A stretch of DNA of 64,000 nucleotides from Fremontodendron californicum (Eukaryota; Streptophyta; Magnoliopsida; Malvales; Malvaceae), in assembly GCA_030761205.1 (NCBI GenBank), contig JAULJL010000005.1, forward strand, positions 12,193,501 through 12,257,500, in the 5' to 3' direction. This document shows positions 43,314 to 56,012 of this stretch, piece after piece. How positions within the stretch are numbered: position 1 is the stretch's first letter; each line of letters opens with the position of its first letter. Both the position numbers and the translations under genes were made by a program. The notes under the pieces are model-generated. The model worked only from the letters and a program-made list of their open reading frames with translations. It was not told where the DNA came from and did no database searches.

Positions 43314-43974
43314 TGTAGACACCTAATTTTGTCCGGCCACCCCCTAAACTAGGTAAATTCTTTCTTGTACTTTTTTAGAATGCAGAAAATCTCTTCTCAT
43401 CTTGTAGATGGTCCTCCAAGACTTGTGATTCGGAGTTCAGCATGAAAAGTCAATCCGAAAAAAGTCAACTCTGAAAAATCAACCCCGAAAAGTTAACCAT
43501 TGAAAAAGTCAACCCTTAGTCAAAATCAAGATTTAAAGTTGAATTGAACAATGGCGAAAGAATTTTGACAATCCGAGATCTATAACGAAAGATATGGAGT
43601 TCAGAAGATGGGTTGGGGAAATTCAGTGTAAAGGAAGACCTAATCCGACAAATTTGGGAAAAACTGCAAAGATGGCCCAATTCGGTAAAATTGAAGCCCC
43701 CAGTTGACAATGGATGAATAAAGAAAAATAGCCCAAGGCCCAGTCTGTAATGGATCCCAAGGAAGAGCCGATTAGAGCAAAAACGGAAAAACGAGAAAAT
43801 TTTCAAGTTTGAAAAGGGGAAAACTAAATCGGAGAGGAATTCAGATGTAAAAATTGGGCATTTTCGGACCAACTCAAATTCAATATAAGACAAAGGAAGT
43901 GGAAAAAGAAAATCCAAAAATCAAACCCGTTTTGAGTAAAACCGAGGTTTCGAAGGTTGAAGGGCATTCTCAGA

Positions 43975-44650
43975 AAATTCCATAAGATAATTCCGGGAAA
44001 AATAGAAAATGAGCTTGAAAAATTATGAAAACTTTTAGATCTGAGTTTCATAAGTTTTGGAAGATATTGGTGAAGAAAAATCCGGAATCGGAGCTCATTT
44101 GAAAAATGGCAAAGTTCGGGTGCACTAGGCCAAAAATCCAGAAGATAATTCTGGAAAAAATAGCAAACGAGCTCGGAAAATTATGAAAACTTCCAGATCT
44201 GAGTTTTATAATTTTTGGAAGAGATTGGTGAAGAAAAATCCAGAATCGGAGTTCATTTGAATAATGACAAAGTTCGAGTGTACTAAGCCGAAATTCCAGA
44301 AGATAATTCCGGAAAAAATAGCAAACGAGCTCCAAAAATTATGAAAACTTGCAGATCTGAGTTTCATAATTTTTGGAATATATCGGTGAAGAAAAATCCA
44401 AAATCGGAGTTCATTTGAAAAATGGCAAAGTTCGGGTGCACTAAGTCGAAATTCCAGAAGATAATTCCGAGAGAAATAGCAAACGAGCTCCAAAAATTTT
44501 GAAAACTTCCAGATCCCAATTTTATATTTTTTGGAAGAGATTGGTGAAGAAAAATACGGAATCGGAGTTCAAATGAAAAAGGTGAATTTTGGGTGCCCTA
44601 AACCGGAAAATCCAAGAGAAAATTTCGGGAAAAATAGGAAACGAGCTCGA
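43975..44650. repeat. 157-bp tandem repeat inside the LTR
   Basis: About four to five units contain AGAAGATAATTCCGGAAAAA, GCAAACGAGCTC, TTTTTGGAAGAGATTGGTGA and GGCAAAGTTCGGGTGCAC. About two diverged units occur at the same place in the 1983 and 56013 LTRs. Minus-strand ORFs here are repeat translations. Confidence 0.88.
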
Positions 44651-46899
44651 AAAATTTTGAAAATATCCAGATCTCAATATTATATTTATTTGGATGGATT
44701 GGAGAAAGAAAAACCGGATTTGGGGTCCGTTTGCAATAAAAACAAGTTTGAGGACCAAAATGCAATTTTATCGAAGAAACCAAAAAAGGGCCAATTTGCA
44801 ATTAAAAAATATGAAAGATGAAGGAATTGCTGGGATGTTCCAGGCCCTTGGCTGGTCAGCTCATGAATGAAGGGTGAGATTTGATTAAATCCATCCAATG
44901 GTCACTATCAAATTGCAAGATGCCATTTTTAATGTCATGAAAATATCTTGTCCATCTAATGGCCTTGGTGCTTGGTAAAAAGATGAGTACATCCTTCAAG
45001 GGCCAAGATCAAAAGGCAAGATGTCATTTTTATTGTCATAAAAATATCTTTGATCTAAGGGCTTAGATGGTTGGAAGAAAAGAGGAGCACATCCATCCAA
45101 GGGCTAAAAAATAATAAGAGCACACACTCTAATCTTCTTAAGGGGGGCGGCCATTCAAGAAAGAAAGGAGGTCAGATTTTTCATGGTAGTAGCAAGAAAG
45201 GAGAGAAAAGGGAGAGGAAAAAAAGAAAAAATAAGGAAAAAATAAGGCATTCTCTTACTACTCTTTGATTTGGAAAGCTAAAGCAAGGTAGCTATTTTTC
45301 TCCATGCTTTGTTCATATGATTTTGTTATTCCTTTATGATTTTCATATTTATTTTATTTTCTTTCATGAAATAAAATTGTTTTTCAAAACAAGTTCCAAA
45401 AGATTTCTTCTTCTTTCATCAAATAACTAAGATGTCAAACTTTTTCTACATGTTTTTCACACTAGCCGAAACCTAACTTGTGTTGTTGTGCATGTTCTTG
45501 CTTGGTTGGTTGTGGTAGGATAGATCTCTCTACTTGTTGCTTCATGTTCATGCATTCATCTCATCCACACTTGATTTTTGACTTAAGCCAACTAATGGCT
45601 CAAAGCCAAGCTCTCATGAGCATGCTTGTGGAAAAATGAAAAGTTGTGCAAGTTGGATTTTCTGATTTTTCTCACCATGCATTCCTTGTCCAAATTTGAA
45701 GATTTTTTAACCACAGGTTGTAGACCCTTTAAGGACCCTCTAGTATTTATTTTATTTATTTTATTATTTTTGGATTTTTCTATCAAAGATTTAAAAATAG
45801 ATTTTGACAAAACAGTTTTTAACTAATTGTCCTGATTTTGGGTAAAATTCGATCATAATATCCATACTCCAAAAACTAAGCTTATTTTTTCCCTTAGAGG
45901 TAAACATGTCCTAGGTCTACCCTATTTTTTTTTTTTAGAATTTTCTAAATTTTTTTAGGAGGGCAAAAAAATAGGTTTTCAAAACTGCCTAATGGATTTT
46001 GACAAAATAGTTTTTAACTCACTGTCTTAATTTTGGGTAAAAATCGATCATAGTATACATGCTCCAAAAATTAAGCTGATTTTTTCCTATTGGGGTCGAC
46101 ATGTTCTAAGTCTCCCATAATTTGTTCAGAATTTTTTGAAATTTGTCGGAAGGGCAAAAAAATCGGTTTCCAAAACTGTCAGTGAGAATCAGTTTTGTTT
46201 TTAAGAAATACTAATTTTCTGTTTTGGTTAGGATATTAAGAGGGGGCTGATTTGGGGCATTAGCTACTATCTTAGGTTAATTTCCAAGTCATTTCAATCA
46301 CAAAATTTGATTTTATAAAAGTTGGGTTAAGGGCGGTCAACCCGGATTTCAAAACTAGGAAAATATGGCCTTTTTAAATGAGGGGTTCGGCAAAGAGGCC
46401 ATTTTCATCCAAAAATTCTATTTTTTAAAAACAAAGCCCAAATATTTTGATTTTGAAAATTCGACTTAGGTATCTTCCTAAGGTATTCGGATATCTTTTT
46501 AGGTATACGGATATCCTTACTCTAAGGAAGAAATACATTTCCATGCATTGCATTTTAAAAATGTTTTTATTTAATTTGTCATAAAAACGTATTTTTCGGT
46601 TTATTAAATAGTTGGTGTGAATTAGTTCCCGATCTTTGCTGGATTTGTCGGGGAGGTTAGGGAACTATTCAACGCATGTGTTTATGGAATCGAAACATAT
46701 GATTTTCGTTTTACTCGGAACCATGTAAATATCATATGAAAGAATTAATTTTCAAGCTTTGCCAGGTTTGCTGGGAAGCACGGTAATATTTTTTGACATA
46801 TGCTATTTATATGATTCCTCACATGAATAATACATTCCAAGTAATGTTGTGTGCATGTGATCATGTCGTGATTATGAATATTTTATGATGATACCATTT

Positions 46900-47690
46900 T
46901 GTGATTTTTGCCATGTCAAGCATGCCATGCCATGTCATTCATTCACATGCCATGTCATTTATATGCCATGTCATTCACATGCCATGTCATTTTATGCCAT
47001 GTCCTTCACATGTCATGTCATTCAATTCCCTGTCATTCATATGTCATTTAGTGCCATGTCATTCATATGCCATTCACATGCCATGTCATTCATTATGCCA
47101 TGTCATTCACATACCATGTCATCAAGAATTTGCCATGTCATTCACATGCCATGTCATTCATTATGCCATGACATCCATTATGCTATGTCATTCATTATGC
47201 CATGTCATCCATATTGCCATGTTATTCACATGCCATGACATTCATTATGCCATGTCATTCGTGTGCCATGTCATTCACATGCCATGCCATTCATATGACA
47301 TGTCATTCACATGCCATGTCAATCATATGCCATGTCATTCATATGCCATGTCATTCGCATGCCATGTCATCAAAATTTGCCATGTCGTTCATGTGCCATG
47401 TCACTCATATGCCATGTCATTCACATGACATGTCATTCATTATGTCATTTCATTCGCATGCCATATCATTCGTATGCCATGTCATCTTATTTGCCATGTC
47501 GATTTCATTCACATGACATTCGTTCATGTTCCATGTCATTCGTACGCCATGTCATTTAGTTTGCCTTGATGATTTCATTCACATGACATTCATTCATGTC
47601 CCATGTCATTCATATGCCATGACATTTTGTATGGCATGTCGATTTCATTCACATGACATTCATTCCTATGCCATGTCTTCAATTCCTGCC
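46900..47690. repeat. ATGCCATGTCATTCAC minisatellite of the 5' LTR
   Basis: Dozens of 14-17-bp units of CATGCCATGTCATTCA with drift, related to the array in the solo LTR. The ORFs are Met/Cys/His/Ser repeat translations. Confidence 0.9.
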
Positions 47691-48485
47691 ACTTATTTTT
47701 TTTGTTATGCCATTTAAATTTTGTCATAGTAAATTGTTTAACCTGACATGATATTTCTGTATGTTACATATTCATGTTTTAATTTTATATTCATAATTGT
47801 TAAACTTTTGAAAATTGATGATTTCCAATAAAATATGGTTATTCCCGAGTTAAAATAATTCATTAATTCTCTGCCGGGTTGCCAGAGAGGATATCATCAA
47901 TTATCATTAACAACGAAATATCTTTCATTCAAAAACAAGAGTGATTCGGAGATTTTCTATGTAAATAAGAATTTCTATGTTTTGCCAGGTCTGCCGGAGA
48001 ATATAGGAAAATTTTGAGTTAATAAATTCCGGATAATTTTCAACTAGAAATGGGATTATTTTTCTTTAAGATGGGAATGATTTTAACATATCAATTTCAA
48101 AATCAATTTTTTATCGAGACTCAAGATAACACATGACTAATAAGGTGCCAGTTTATATGGACGTTGTAGGGGTGCTAATCATTCCCCACACGTATCCGAC
48201 TCCCGAACCTGCACTTGTTTCCTCTGGTTCAAAGCGCAAACTTCAAAATTGATTTTTTAAAATGTTTTAATTAATTTTAAAATATTTTTCAAAACCAGTT
48301 TTAATAGGTGGCCGATCACACCTAGCCAAAAAATGATTGGTGGCGACTCCATTTCTTTTTCGAGGTTATTTTCATACCATCGACCTTTTATTCCAAGAGG
48401 AATTAAGTCGTCTTTTCCTCTGCTGTTTTGTTTCTCCTCACCTCACTCGAGCGAGTCCCCACGACGGGATCACGTGTCGATAGCT

Positions 48486-48503
48486 TGGCGACTCCGCTAG
48501 GGA
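48486..48503 (+). other. PBS (tRNA-Arg-type, Ogre/Tat)
   Basis: TGGCGACTCCGCTAGGGA follows the LTR end by a few bases. It is close to the PBS I recall for Ogre/Tat elements, which is complementary to a tRNA-Arg 3' end. Confidence 0.65.
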
Positions 48504-49100
48504 CTTTTAGAGAGTCAGGCCTAGAATTAGTCGTGGGTTATCAAAAGTCTCGGGTTTGTCGGTTTTAATTGATATTTAATTCTAATTCCCACATTTTTTT
48601 TAAATAAGGAGAATTTTTGAAAATAATAAAATATTTTAAATATGTTCTTTTGCATGCATATTATTGTTTCTCTGGTTATTTAATGTTGTATATTACTATT
48701 GTTCTCTGTTTGGTTAATGCGTTACACTATTCTTCATTGTTGTTTTAATAAATTGTTGGGGTATTTACAATACGGGGTGCAGAATACGTGGTGAAAAGTT
48801 TGTTGTTCCTCCTCACACACTAGACGTGCATTTGCATAACATGAGCCCTATACTCGGGTTCCGTCCCTTTTAGGTGGAAGCAAAGTAACTAAGCCTTTGT
48901 GATTAACAATTCGCATGGGCTAGGGAAATATACTCTAACGAATTGAACCCGCTTTTATCGGGGTGCTTTACTAGCCTTCACCGACGATAGTGAGGAACAA
49001 TTCGGGGCTTTTAGAACTGATTCACCCTCTTATAGTGAACCTAGGAGAAGCCAAGCCGAATTTCCATTAGATGCACCGAAGCTAGGAATACATGGAGAAA

Positions 49101-49716
49101 TGCTTTCGATCCTTTGCTATTTATTTCTACATTCTGAATAAGCATTGTAGGCCGGGCAACAATGAACGTACATCGCCCGTAATAAGTTTAATACCCTGCC
49201 CCGAAGGCATCGTGATGCCTAAGTGAGTTGATATTGTTGGGGCAAGTGTTCACTAACTTTTTGAAATTGAAAATGAATTTTTTTTTTCAAACATTTTTGC
49301 ATTTTGCACATTTCATGCATAGGTGAATAGAGCATTGCAATTTTGATTTCACTATGATAATAGTCTCATTTGTTAATTGCATAAACATTCATTGATTGAA
49401 TAAGAATTGCTTTCGATCCTTTGCTATTTATTTCTACATTCTGAATAAGCATTGTAGGCCGGGCAACAATGAACGTACATCGCCCGTAATAAGTTTAATA
49501 CCCTGCCCCGAAGGCATCGTGATGCCTAAGTGAGTTGATATTGTTGGGGCAAGTGTTCACTAACTTTTTGAAATTGAAAATGAATTTTTTTTTTTCAAAC
49601 ATTTTTGCGTTTTGCACATTTCATGCATAGGTGAATAGAGCATTGCAATTTTGATTTCACTATGATAATAGTCTCATTTGTTAATTGCATAAACATTCAT
49701 TGATTGAATAAGAATT
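49101..49716. repeat. 307-bp tandem duplication, nearly perfect
   Basis: Unit 1 is 49101-49407 and unit 2 starts at 49408 (TGCTTTCGATCCTTTGC to TTGAATAAGAATTG). Only a poly-T length change and one substitution (GCATTTTGC to GCGTTTTGC) were noticed, so the duplication is recent compared with the LTR divergence. Confidence 0.95.
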
Positions 49717-49889
49717 GTAGACCAATAATGTTGAATAAACATTTGGACATTGTGCCATAATAGGATCCTCTACCCCAAAATTCTTATGAAAGATAATATT
49801 TTGGTTTTCGCGGGGAAAACATGTTTAAAAAAATCATGGATTAAATTTTGGGGCAAATCAAGATTGGTCCCACCATTTCAGTTTATTTT

Positions 49890-50950
49890 GTACATGTGCC
49901 CATGCATTGATTTGTTTATTCTTTACGTGCATCATGTTTGTATCAGGTTGCATTCATGACAAACATAGTCAGCTTGATTTATCTGTATATGTTCATGCAT
50001 TAATTTGTTTATTCTTCACATGCATCATATTGACATCAGCTTGCATTCACGACATACATAATCAGCATGATTTATCTGTGTATGTTCATGCATTGATTTG
50101 TTTATTCTTTACATGCATCATGTTAGCATCAGGTTGCATTCATGACAAACATAGTCAGCTTGATTTATCTATATATGTTCATGCATTAATTTGTTTATTC
50201 TTCACATGCATCATGTTGACATCAGGTTGTATTCACAACATACATAATCAGCATGATTTATCTGTGTATGTTCTTGTATTGATTTTGTTTATTCTTTACA
50301 TGCATCATGTTAGCAACAGGTTGCATTCATGACAAACATAATCAGCATGATTTCTCGGTATATGTTCATGCATTGATTTGTTTATTCTTTACATGAATCA
50401 TGTTGCATTCATGACAAACATGGTCAGCATGATTTCTCTGTATATGTTCATGCATTAATTTGTTTATTCTTTATGTGCATCATGTTAGCATCAGATTGCA
50501 TTCATGACACATATAGTCAACATGATTTCTTTGTATATGTTCATGCATTAATTTGTTCATTCTTTACATACATCATGTTGACCTCAAGTTGCATTCATGG
50601 CATACATAGTCATCATGATTTCTTTGTATATACTCGTGCATTAATTTGTCATATTGGCATCAGGTTGCATTCATGACATACATGGTCAGCATGATTTCTT
50701 TGTATACACTCTGTGTCAATCATTTATTCTCTACATGCATCATATTGATATCGTGTTGCATTCATAGTATATATAATCATTCATTGGAAAATGCATCGGG
50801 ACCATGCATGGTCATTCATTGCATATATCCTTGCATTGATTTTTCTTATTTCTTACATGCATCATATGAGTATCATGTTGCATTTATAACATACATAGTC
50901 AGCATGTTTCTACTGTATGTGTCCATACATCACTTTGCATTCATGGCTCA
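49890..50950. repeat. 93-bp minisatellite in the leader
   Basis: ATGTTCATGCATT recurs at 49989, 50082, 50175, 50268 and 50362 with a period of 93, then at 50444 after a short deletion, and so on. About eleven units. Each contains TTTATTCTTTACATGCATCA, TGTTGACATCAGGTTGCATT and CAGCATGATTT. The ORFs here are repeat translations. Confidence 0.92.
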
Positions 50951-51053
50951 TTCATCATGACTCACACTTGGAGGGATAAAACAGAAGTTGGCTTGACTGT
51001 AAAAGTATTTGAAGAAATTTCCATCAGAGGTATAAGAAGTACTGAGCATCTTT

Positions 51054-52616
51054 ATGATACAGGCTAGAGCTATGGAGAGTGAACAAGCTGCCCGAATAGA
51101 AAGAATGGAAAGGGCACAGGAAGGATTGCAAGAACAGTTGGCAAAATCTCAAGCAGAATCTAAAGATCAGATGACTAAACTAATGGAGTTGGTGTCCGCC
51201 GCGATCAAGGGAAATGGATACACTGAAAACTTGGCCGCCTGAGAAGAGTCAAAGGTACAAAAGGGTCAGAATGAGGTCATAATGTTAGATGGCCAGTCTC
51301 TTTAAAACATAGTTAATCCTATCAACATCCTGAACTTAGATGATCCAACTGAACAAGCAAAATTGAAAATGCCTGAATTGAAGGAGGCTGAGTCGGCAGA
51401 TTCCTAAGGGAAATATCAGCTGTTAGATGAAAGGCTCTGGGCATTAGAAAGCATTGATATATTTGGGAGTGTAGATGCGAATGAACGTTGCTTGGTCCCC
51501 AAATTAGTCATTCCCTCTAAATTCAAGGTTCCCAATTTTGGGAAATATGATGGGACAACCAATCCGTCAGCCCACATCACTGTGTTTTGCCCAAAGATGA
51601 CGGGCCATACATATAATGATAAGCTTTTGACCCACTACTTCCAGGACAGCCTCAGTGGGTCCGCAATTAGGTGGTATAGTCAGTTGAGCAAGGATCAGAT
51701 TCGCTCTTGGATTGATTTGGCTAATGCATTTTTAAGCCAATACAAGCATGTGACCGATATGGCACCTGACTGTCTCACCTTGCAAAATATGGAGAAAAGG
51801 ACTACAGATTGTTTCAAAGAATACGCTCACCAATGGATGGACATGGCCGCCCAAGTACGACCATCTTTGACACAAGGAAGTCACTGTTCTTTTTGTGAAT
51901 ACACTATGGGCCCCGTACTATGATAGACTCGTCGGCAATGCCACGAAGAATTTTGCGAATATGGTAATCTTAGGAGAGATGATTGAGAATGCTATCAAGA
52001 ACGAGAAATTGAAAGGAGGTAAGACATCCAATACCGAGAGAAATGGGGCCTCGAAAAAGAAAGAGGAAGATGTCCAAGCTATGGGAGATTTTGCCTCATA
52101 TCCCCAATTCTCCTCGTATCAGCCATTCCACCCTACCCTAAACAACGTCTCTCAAGGTTCTTATCCTTACGAACCAATGCCTACAACTGCGCTAGCATTT
52201 AAATCTGTCTATCAATCAAACACCCTTGGGGATAATGGAAGAGGCCGTAAAAAGCGAGCAACAAATCAGGTTGACCTGACTCTTGTGTGATACAGTGAGC
52301 TACTACCTCAACTCATCCAGAACCACCTTGTGACACCCATGCAATTAGAGCCGTTGAAGCCCTATTATCCGAGCTGGTATGATGCTAATGAGTGTTGCGA
52401 TTATCATTCTGGCAGTCAAGGTCACTCAACGGAAAACTACCCCGCTTTGAAGTACAAGGTCAGGGATCTCATCAAGGTTGGTTCGATAAGTTTTGAGATG
52501 GGAAAGCCAAGTGTCATAAGAAACATGGTGCATGATCATATTAGGATTTCTGATGCATGTAGTTCTATACACTGTGATGATGAAAACACTTGTCTCATGT
52601 TGACATCTAAATGAAA
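51054..52616 (+). pseudogene. Ogre/Tat-type gag pseudogene
   Basis: Pieces of one gag are spread over several frames. 51054-51242 is a coiled-coil-like start (MESEQAARIERMERAQEG). 51492-51923 is the capsid (KFKVPNFGKYDGTTNPSAHI, LTHYFQDSLSGSAIRWYSQL). 51895-52290 continues after a frameshift (LWAPYYDRLVGNATKNFANM). 52330-52616 ends with a zinc-knuckle-like part (WYDANECCDYHSGSQGHSTE). The breaks are stop codons near 51240, 51405 and 52290 and a frameshift near 51895. The order and motifs are those of plant Ty3/gypsy gag. It cannot make a full protein. Confidence 0.85.
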
Positions 52617-54344
52617 TAAATAAATTTTGAATTTAAATGTTTTGTTTTCATCATATTTTAGTAATAATTTGAATTTGCAAAAACAAATGAAACTTTGAGA
52701 AAATTTATGGTAAACAATAATAAGGGGTTTTCACATGAAATAATGGACAGTCTCGGGAATATTGATGATCCTTGTTAGAAATGACCCAATACCCCTCCCC
52801 TCTCTTTTGGGCTTTCCTATGCCTAAATCCCTTGAACCAAGACCACTTGAAAGACCTAATGCTTTAAGGAATATGAATGATTAAACTTCATAAACCATTG
52901 TCACTACAAAATAAGCAAAGATGTAGATCATAGTCTAAGCTATGAGCAAAGGAACGAAATTTTTGAAATTTTTTCGAGCTTCTTGGAAACTCGAACAAAT
53001 AAAACATTCTTTCAAGAATATAGATTATGGTAATTTGATGTGTGTCAAGGATGTGCTAAAACCATTCACATCCTTTCCAATAACCCGAAAACACCAATTG
53101 CCCAAATATCACTTCATGATTGACCCCTCAAGGCACAATGACCCAAACCAGATTATCCCATGTCCTAGAGAAAACCTGTTTCTGGGTCATATTTTCCTTG
53201 TCACTTCAAACAAACCCAAGATTGAAACTCAGCCTTTTCAATACAAACCTAGACTTGAGATATTCCTCGTAATGATACAAATTACCAGAGTTGATCAAGT
53301 TGGGGCATCATATGTGGAAAAGATAGATACATGGTGAATAAGGATGGAACTAATGCATGAATCATTGGGGGCATGCGAAAAAATTTGTGATATCATGCAT
53401 ATGAGAATTCGGATAATTCCGAAGTGCAAAATGAAATTCTGATTATCTATTCCCCCTGGAGATTTCTTTTCAATCAGAATATTTGTGCTTGATATGAGAA
53501 ATGGCCATCTTTCATATCCGTTTCACGAAAAGGAATTATCCATAGTCACCCCATTTGGGCCGAAAGAATTCTTTCTTCTTTCTACACTGGGGGGCAAATG
53601 CGAGGAGAGAGAAATAAGTCCTAACTCAAGGGCAGATACAAAGCAAATTGGGTGCCAAAATGAATACGGGCTCACTTTGTTGAAGAGAAGAAAAAGTAGA
53701 AAAAAAATGGCGAAATGAAAGCCATGAACAAAACAAAAAAAAAGAAAAAAAAAACCAAAAAAAAATATGTGTGTGAAAAAGGATGGTGAAATGAAAGCCA
53801 AGAACAAAGAAGAAAATGAGCAAAAGTCAAAAGAAGAAAATTAAAGTCTAAAAAGGACAAGTGCTTCGAAAGGGAATCTTCCTCAAGAAATGATCCTTGA
53901 TTTGATTACCCTCAAACACATATTTTGGGCCTATTTATCCTTTCTATCTGAACCCCGAACCTTGGCCTACATTACGTCTTTTAAAAGTCCATTTCGATCA
54001 AGCATGAATATTTAACTTGAAGGGTTTTTCCTCAGATTTTATCCCATCTCATCGAATTATCATTTCACTATGGAAGAATTTAAAATACTCAAGTGCATGG
54101 TAGAACAATAAAAAAAAGAAGAAAAAATGGAAATAATGAGACTCTAGGGCGAAAACCCAAAAATGGGCAGTCTATAGTAAAATGGGAATTTTTGATGCCA
54201 TTTATGTTAGTGTCGATGCCACAAAAAGAGAAGGTCTTCTTAAAGAATTCGAGGAACATCTAGGAATTCTTGAACCTCCTAAACTGCCAGCTCTCATTTG
54301 GAGGATTGACTTCAAAAAACCTGAGACCTTTTTTCCCTCCAAAA
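52617..54344 (+). other. Internal region without pol
   Basis: 1.7 kb where protease and polymerase would be expected, but I recognise none of their motifs in any frame. 52942-53337 and 53485-53718 are open in short stretches (for example LSYPFHEKELSIVTPFGPKEF) and could be pol-derived or unrelated debris. 53695-53800 is A-rich. Confidence 0.55.
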
Positions 54345-56012
54345 TTAACTTTCCAGTCTAAACATCCAAGCCAATCTTGACGCTTGTCAAAACGCCATGA
54401 TTTGAAAACTAAAAGAATGTTGAATTTGTTTGATTCTCAAGGAATTCAGGTTTTATAAAACCTGTTCCATTTGTGAGCCTAGAAGGGACATACATTTTTG
54501 CTGTGAAGTTTTTTTTCGATCAACCAAAATTCTGTTGTACCAAACTTTTTCAATTCAAGTTGGAAAACCCAAATTGACATTCAGAAAATTCCTAACAGTG
54601 ATCATCAGTCTTCAAGAGATTTGTATATCACACATTATGGGGTTAATATTTTTGGTTCAAAAGTTTTCATTAGATAAGCAATTTTTTTTTTCAAAAGGGG
54701 AAAATAAATAAAAATATTTTTGAAATACCCATTTTTTATGTTGACATGAGACAAGAGTTTTTCTAACCTAAAGGTATGGGACTACTGAGATAGATCTTGA
54801 CTCCCGAAAATGTGAAGAAGGAATGAACATTCGACTCAGACTTCTGTTGATAAGAGTTTGAAAATCGTTGGGGCAAAGAGAATAGCCAAAGACTGAAAAG
54901 GAAATGATCTCTTATGGGGCATGAGTATTCAAGATACACTCTGATTTGAAAAGAAAGAATGAATTGGAAAAGCTAAACCAAAATCTAAAAAAATAATCGG
55001 GGACATTGGCATCATTCATAAACACTTACCTCTGTATTGAGCTTTGCATCTGCATCGTGTCAGCAAGCATTTGCATCATTTATAGGTACTTGCATTTGCA
55101 CCATTCCATGAGTATCTGCATTTTACCCTTACATTTACATCCTTCATGGATATTCGCATTTGCGTCATCTCAAGCAATTGCATCATTTCTAGGATTAGTG
55201 TATCTTCATTATTGTGTGGTAACTGCAATTACACCATTCATGGACCAATCCCATGAACACGATTCGTAGAGGCATTTGCATCTTTTCATGAAGCATTTGC
55301 ATCAGTATTGATCTTTGCATTTGCATCATTTAGAAGCATTTTGCGCACTGCTAATCTTTGCACATTGCTAATCTTTGCATTTGCCTCATTTAGAAGCATT
55401 TGCACAATATCGATATTTGCATCTGCATCATTCCATGAAGTGGTTGCGTAATATTGATCTTTGCATTTGCATCATTCAGAAGCATTTGCATAATGTCGAT
55501 CTCTACATCTGGAGCAGGAAGCATTTGCACAATGAAGCATTTGCATCTTATTCAATATCTACATCTGCATCAAGAAGCATTTGCATCAATCTAAGACATT
55601 TCCATTTGCACCATGAAGCATGTGCATCTTGTTAAAGACATCTGCATTTGCATCAATCCAAGACATTTACATTTGCACCATGAAGCATTTGCATCTTATT
55701 CAATATCTGCATTTGCACCAAGAAGCATTTGCATCAATCCAAGACATTTGCATTTGCACCATGAGGCTTTTGCATCTTATTCAATATATGCATCTGCACC
55801 CAAAGCATTTGCATCAATCCAAGCCATTTGCATTTGCATCAAGAAGCATGTGCATCTGGTAAAGACATTTGCATCTGCATCATGAAGCATTTGCATTCTC
55901 TCTCAAAGATTTCGGGTATAATTTTCAACATGTTTTCAAGAACCAATATCCATATTTTCAAAAATGAACAAGTCTTTGGTGATGATAGCAGAAGCCTCTG
56001 CTGGAGATATCC
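54345..56012 (+). mobile_element. 3' internal region (homologous to 1-1982)
   Basis: The stretch around 54350-55010 matches 1-690, followed by a TTTGCATC-type array (55005-55900). The purine tract before the LTR is poorly preserved (GAAGCCTCTGCTGGAGATAT). No gene is seen. Confidence 0.75.
55005..55900. repeat. TTTGCATC(A/T) minisatellite
   Basis: About 900 bp of units such as AAGCATTTGCATC, ATTTGCATTTGCACCATG and CAATCCAAGACATTTGCATT. Longer than the equivalent array at 690-1032. Confidence 0.9.

Larger units (their letters stand above)
43314..48482 (+). repeat. 5' LTR, 5.2 kb
   Basis: It starts TGTAGACACCTAATTTTGTC and ends near GATCACGTGTCGATA, next to the PBS; the final CA is mutated to TA. 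It contains AAAAGTCAACC repeats, a 157-bp tandem array (43975-44650), a middle part like the solo LTR, the ATGCCATGTCATTCA array (46900-47690) and the conserved GGCCGATCACACCTAGCC end region. Confidence 0.85.
48504..51053 (+). other. Long leader of the Ogre/Tat-type element
   Basis: No supported ORF. It holds a recent 307-bp tandem duplication (49101-49716) and a 93-bp minisatellite (about 49890-50950). Confidence 0.7.

Noticed and set aside
43516..44893. Series of minus-strand ORFs of 67-133 aa with repeated peptides
   Set aside because: They are antisense translations of the 157-bp LTR tandem repeat.
49890..50950. CRISPR-like array
   Set aside because: Units are contiguous and related throughout, with no unique spacers, and the context is a plant retrotransposon leader.
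49907..50960. Cys/Phe-rich ORFs of 104-141 aa
   Set aside because: Translations of the 93-bp minisatellite, with a repeated peptide that follows the DNA period.
53485..53718. ORF with LSYPFHEKELSIVTPFGPKEF as a pol remnant
   Set aside because: It vaguely recalls the RT region wording of Ty3/gypsy elements, but no RT, RNase H or integrase motif can be placed, so I did not call it.
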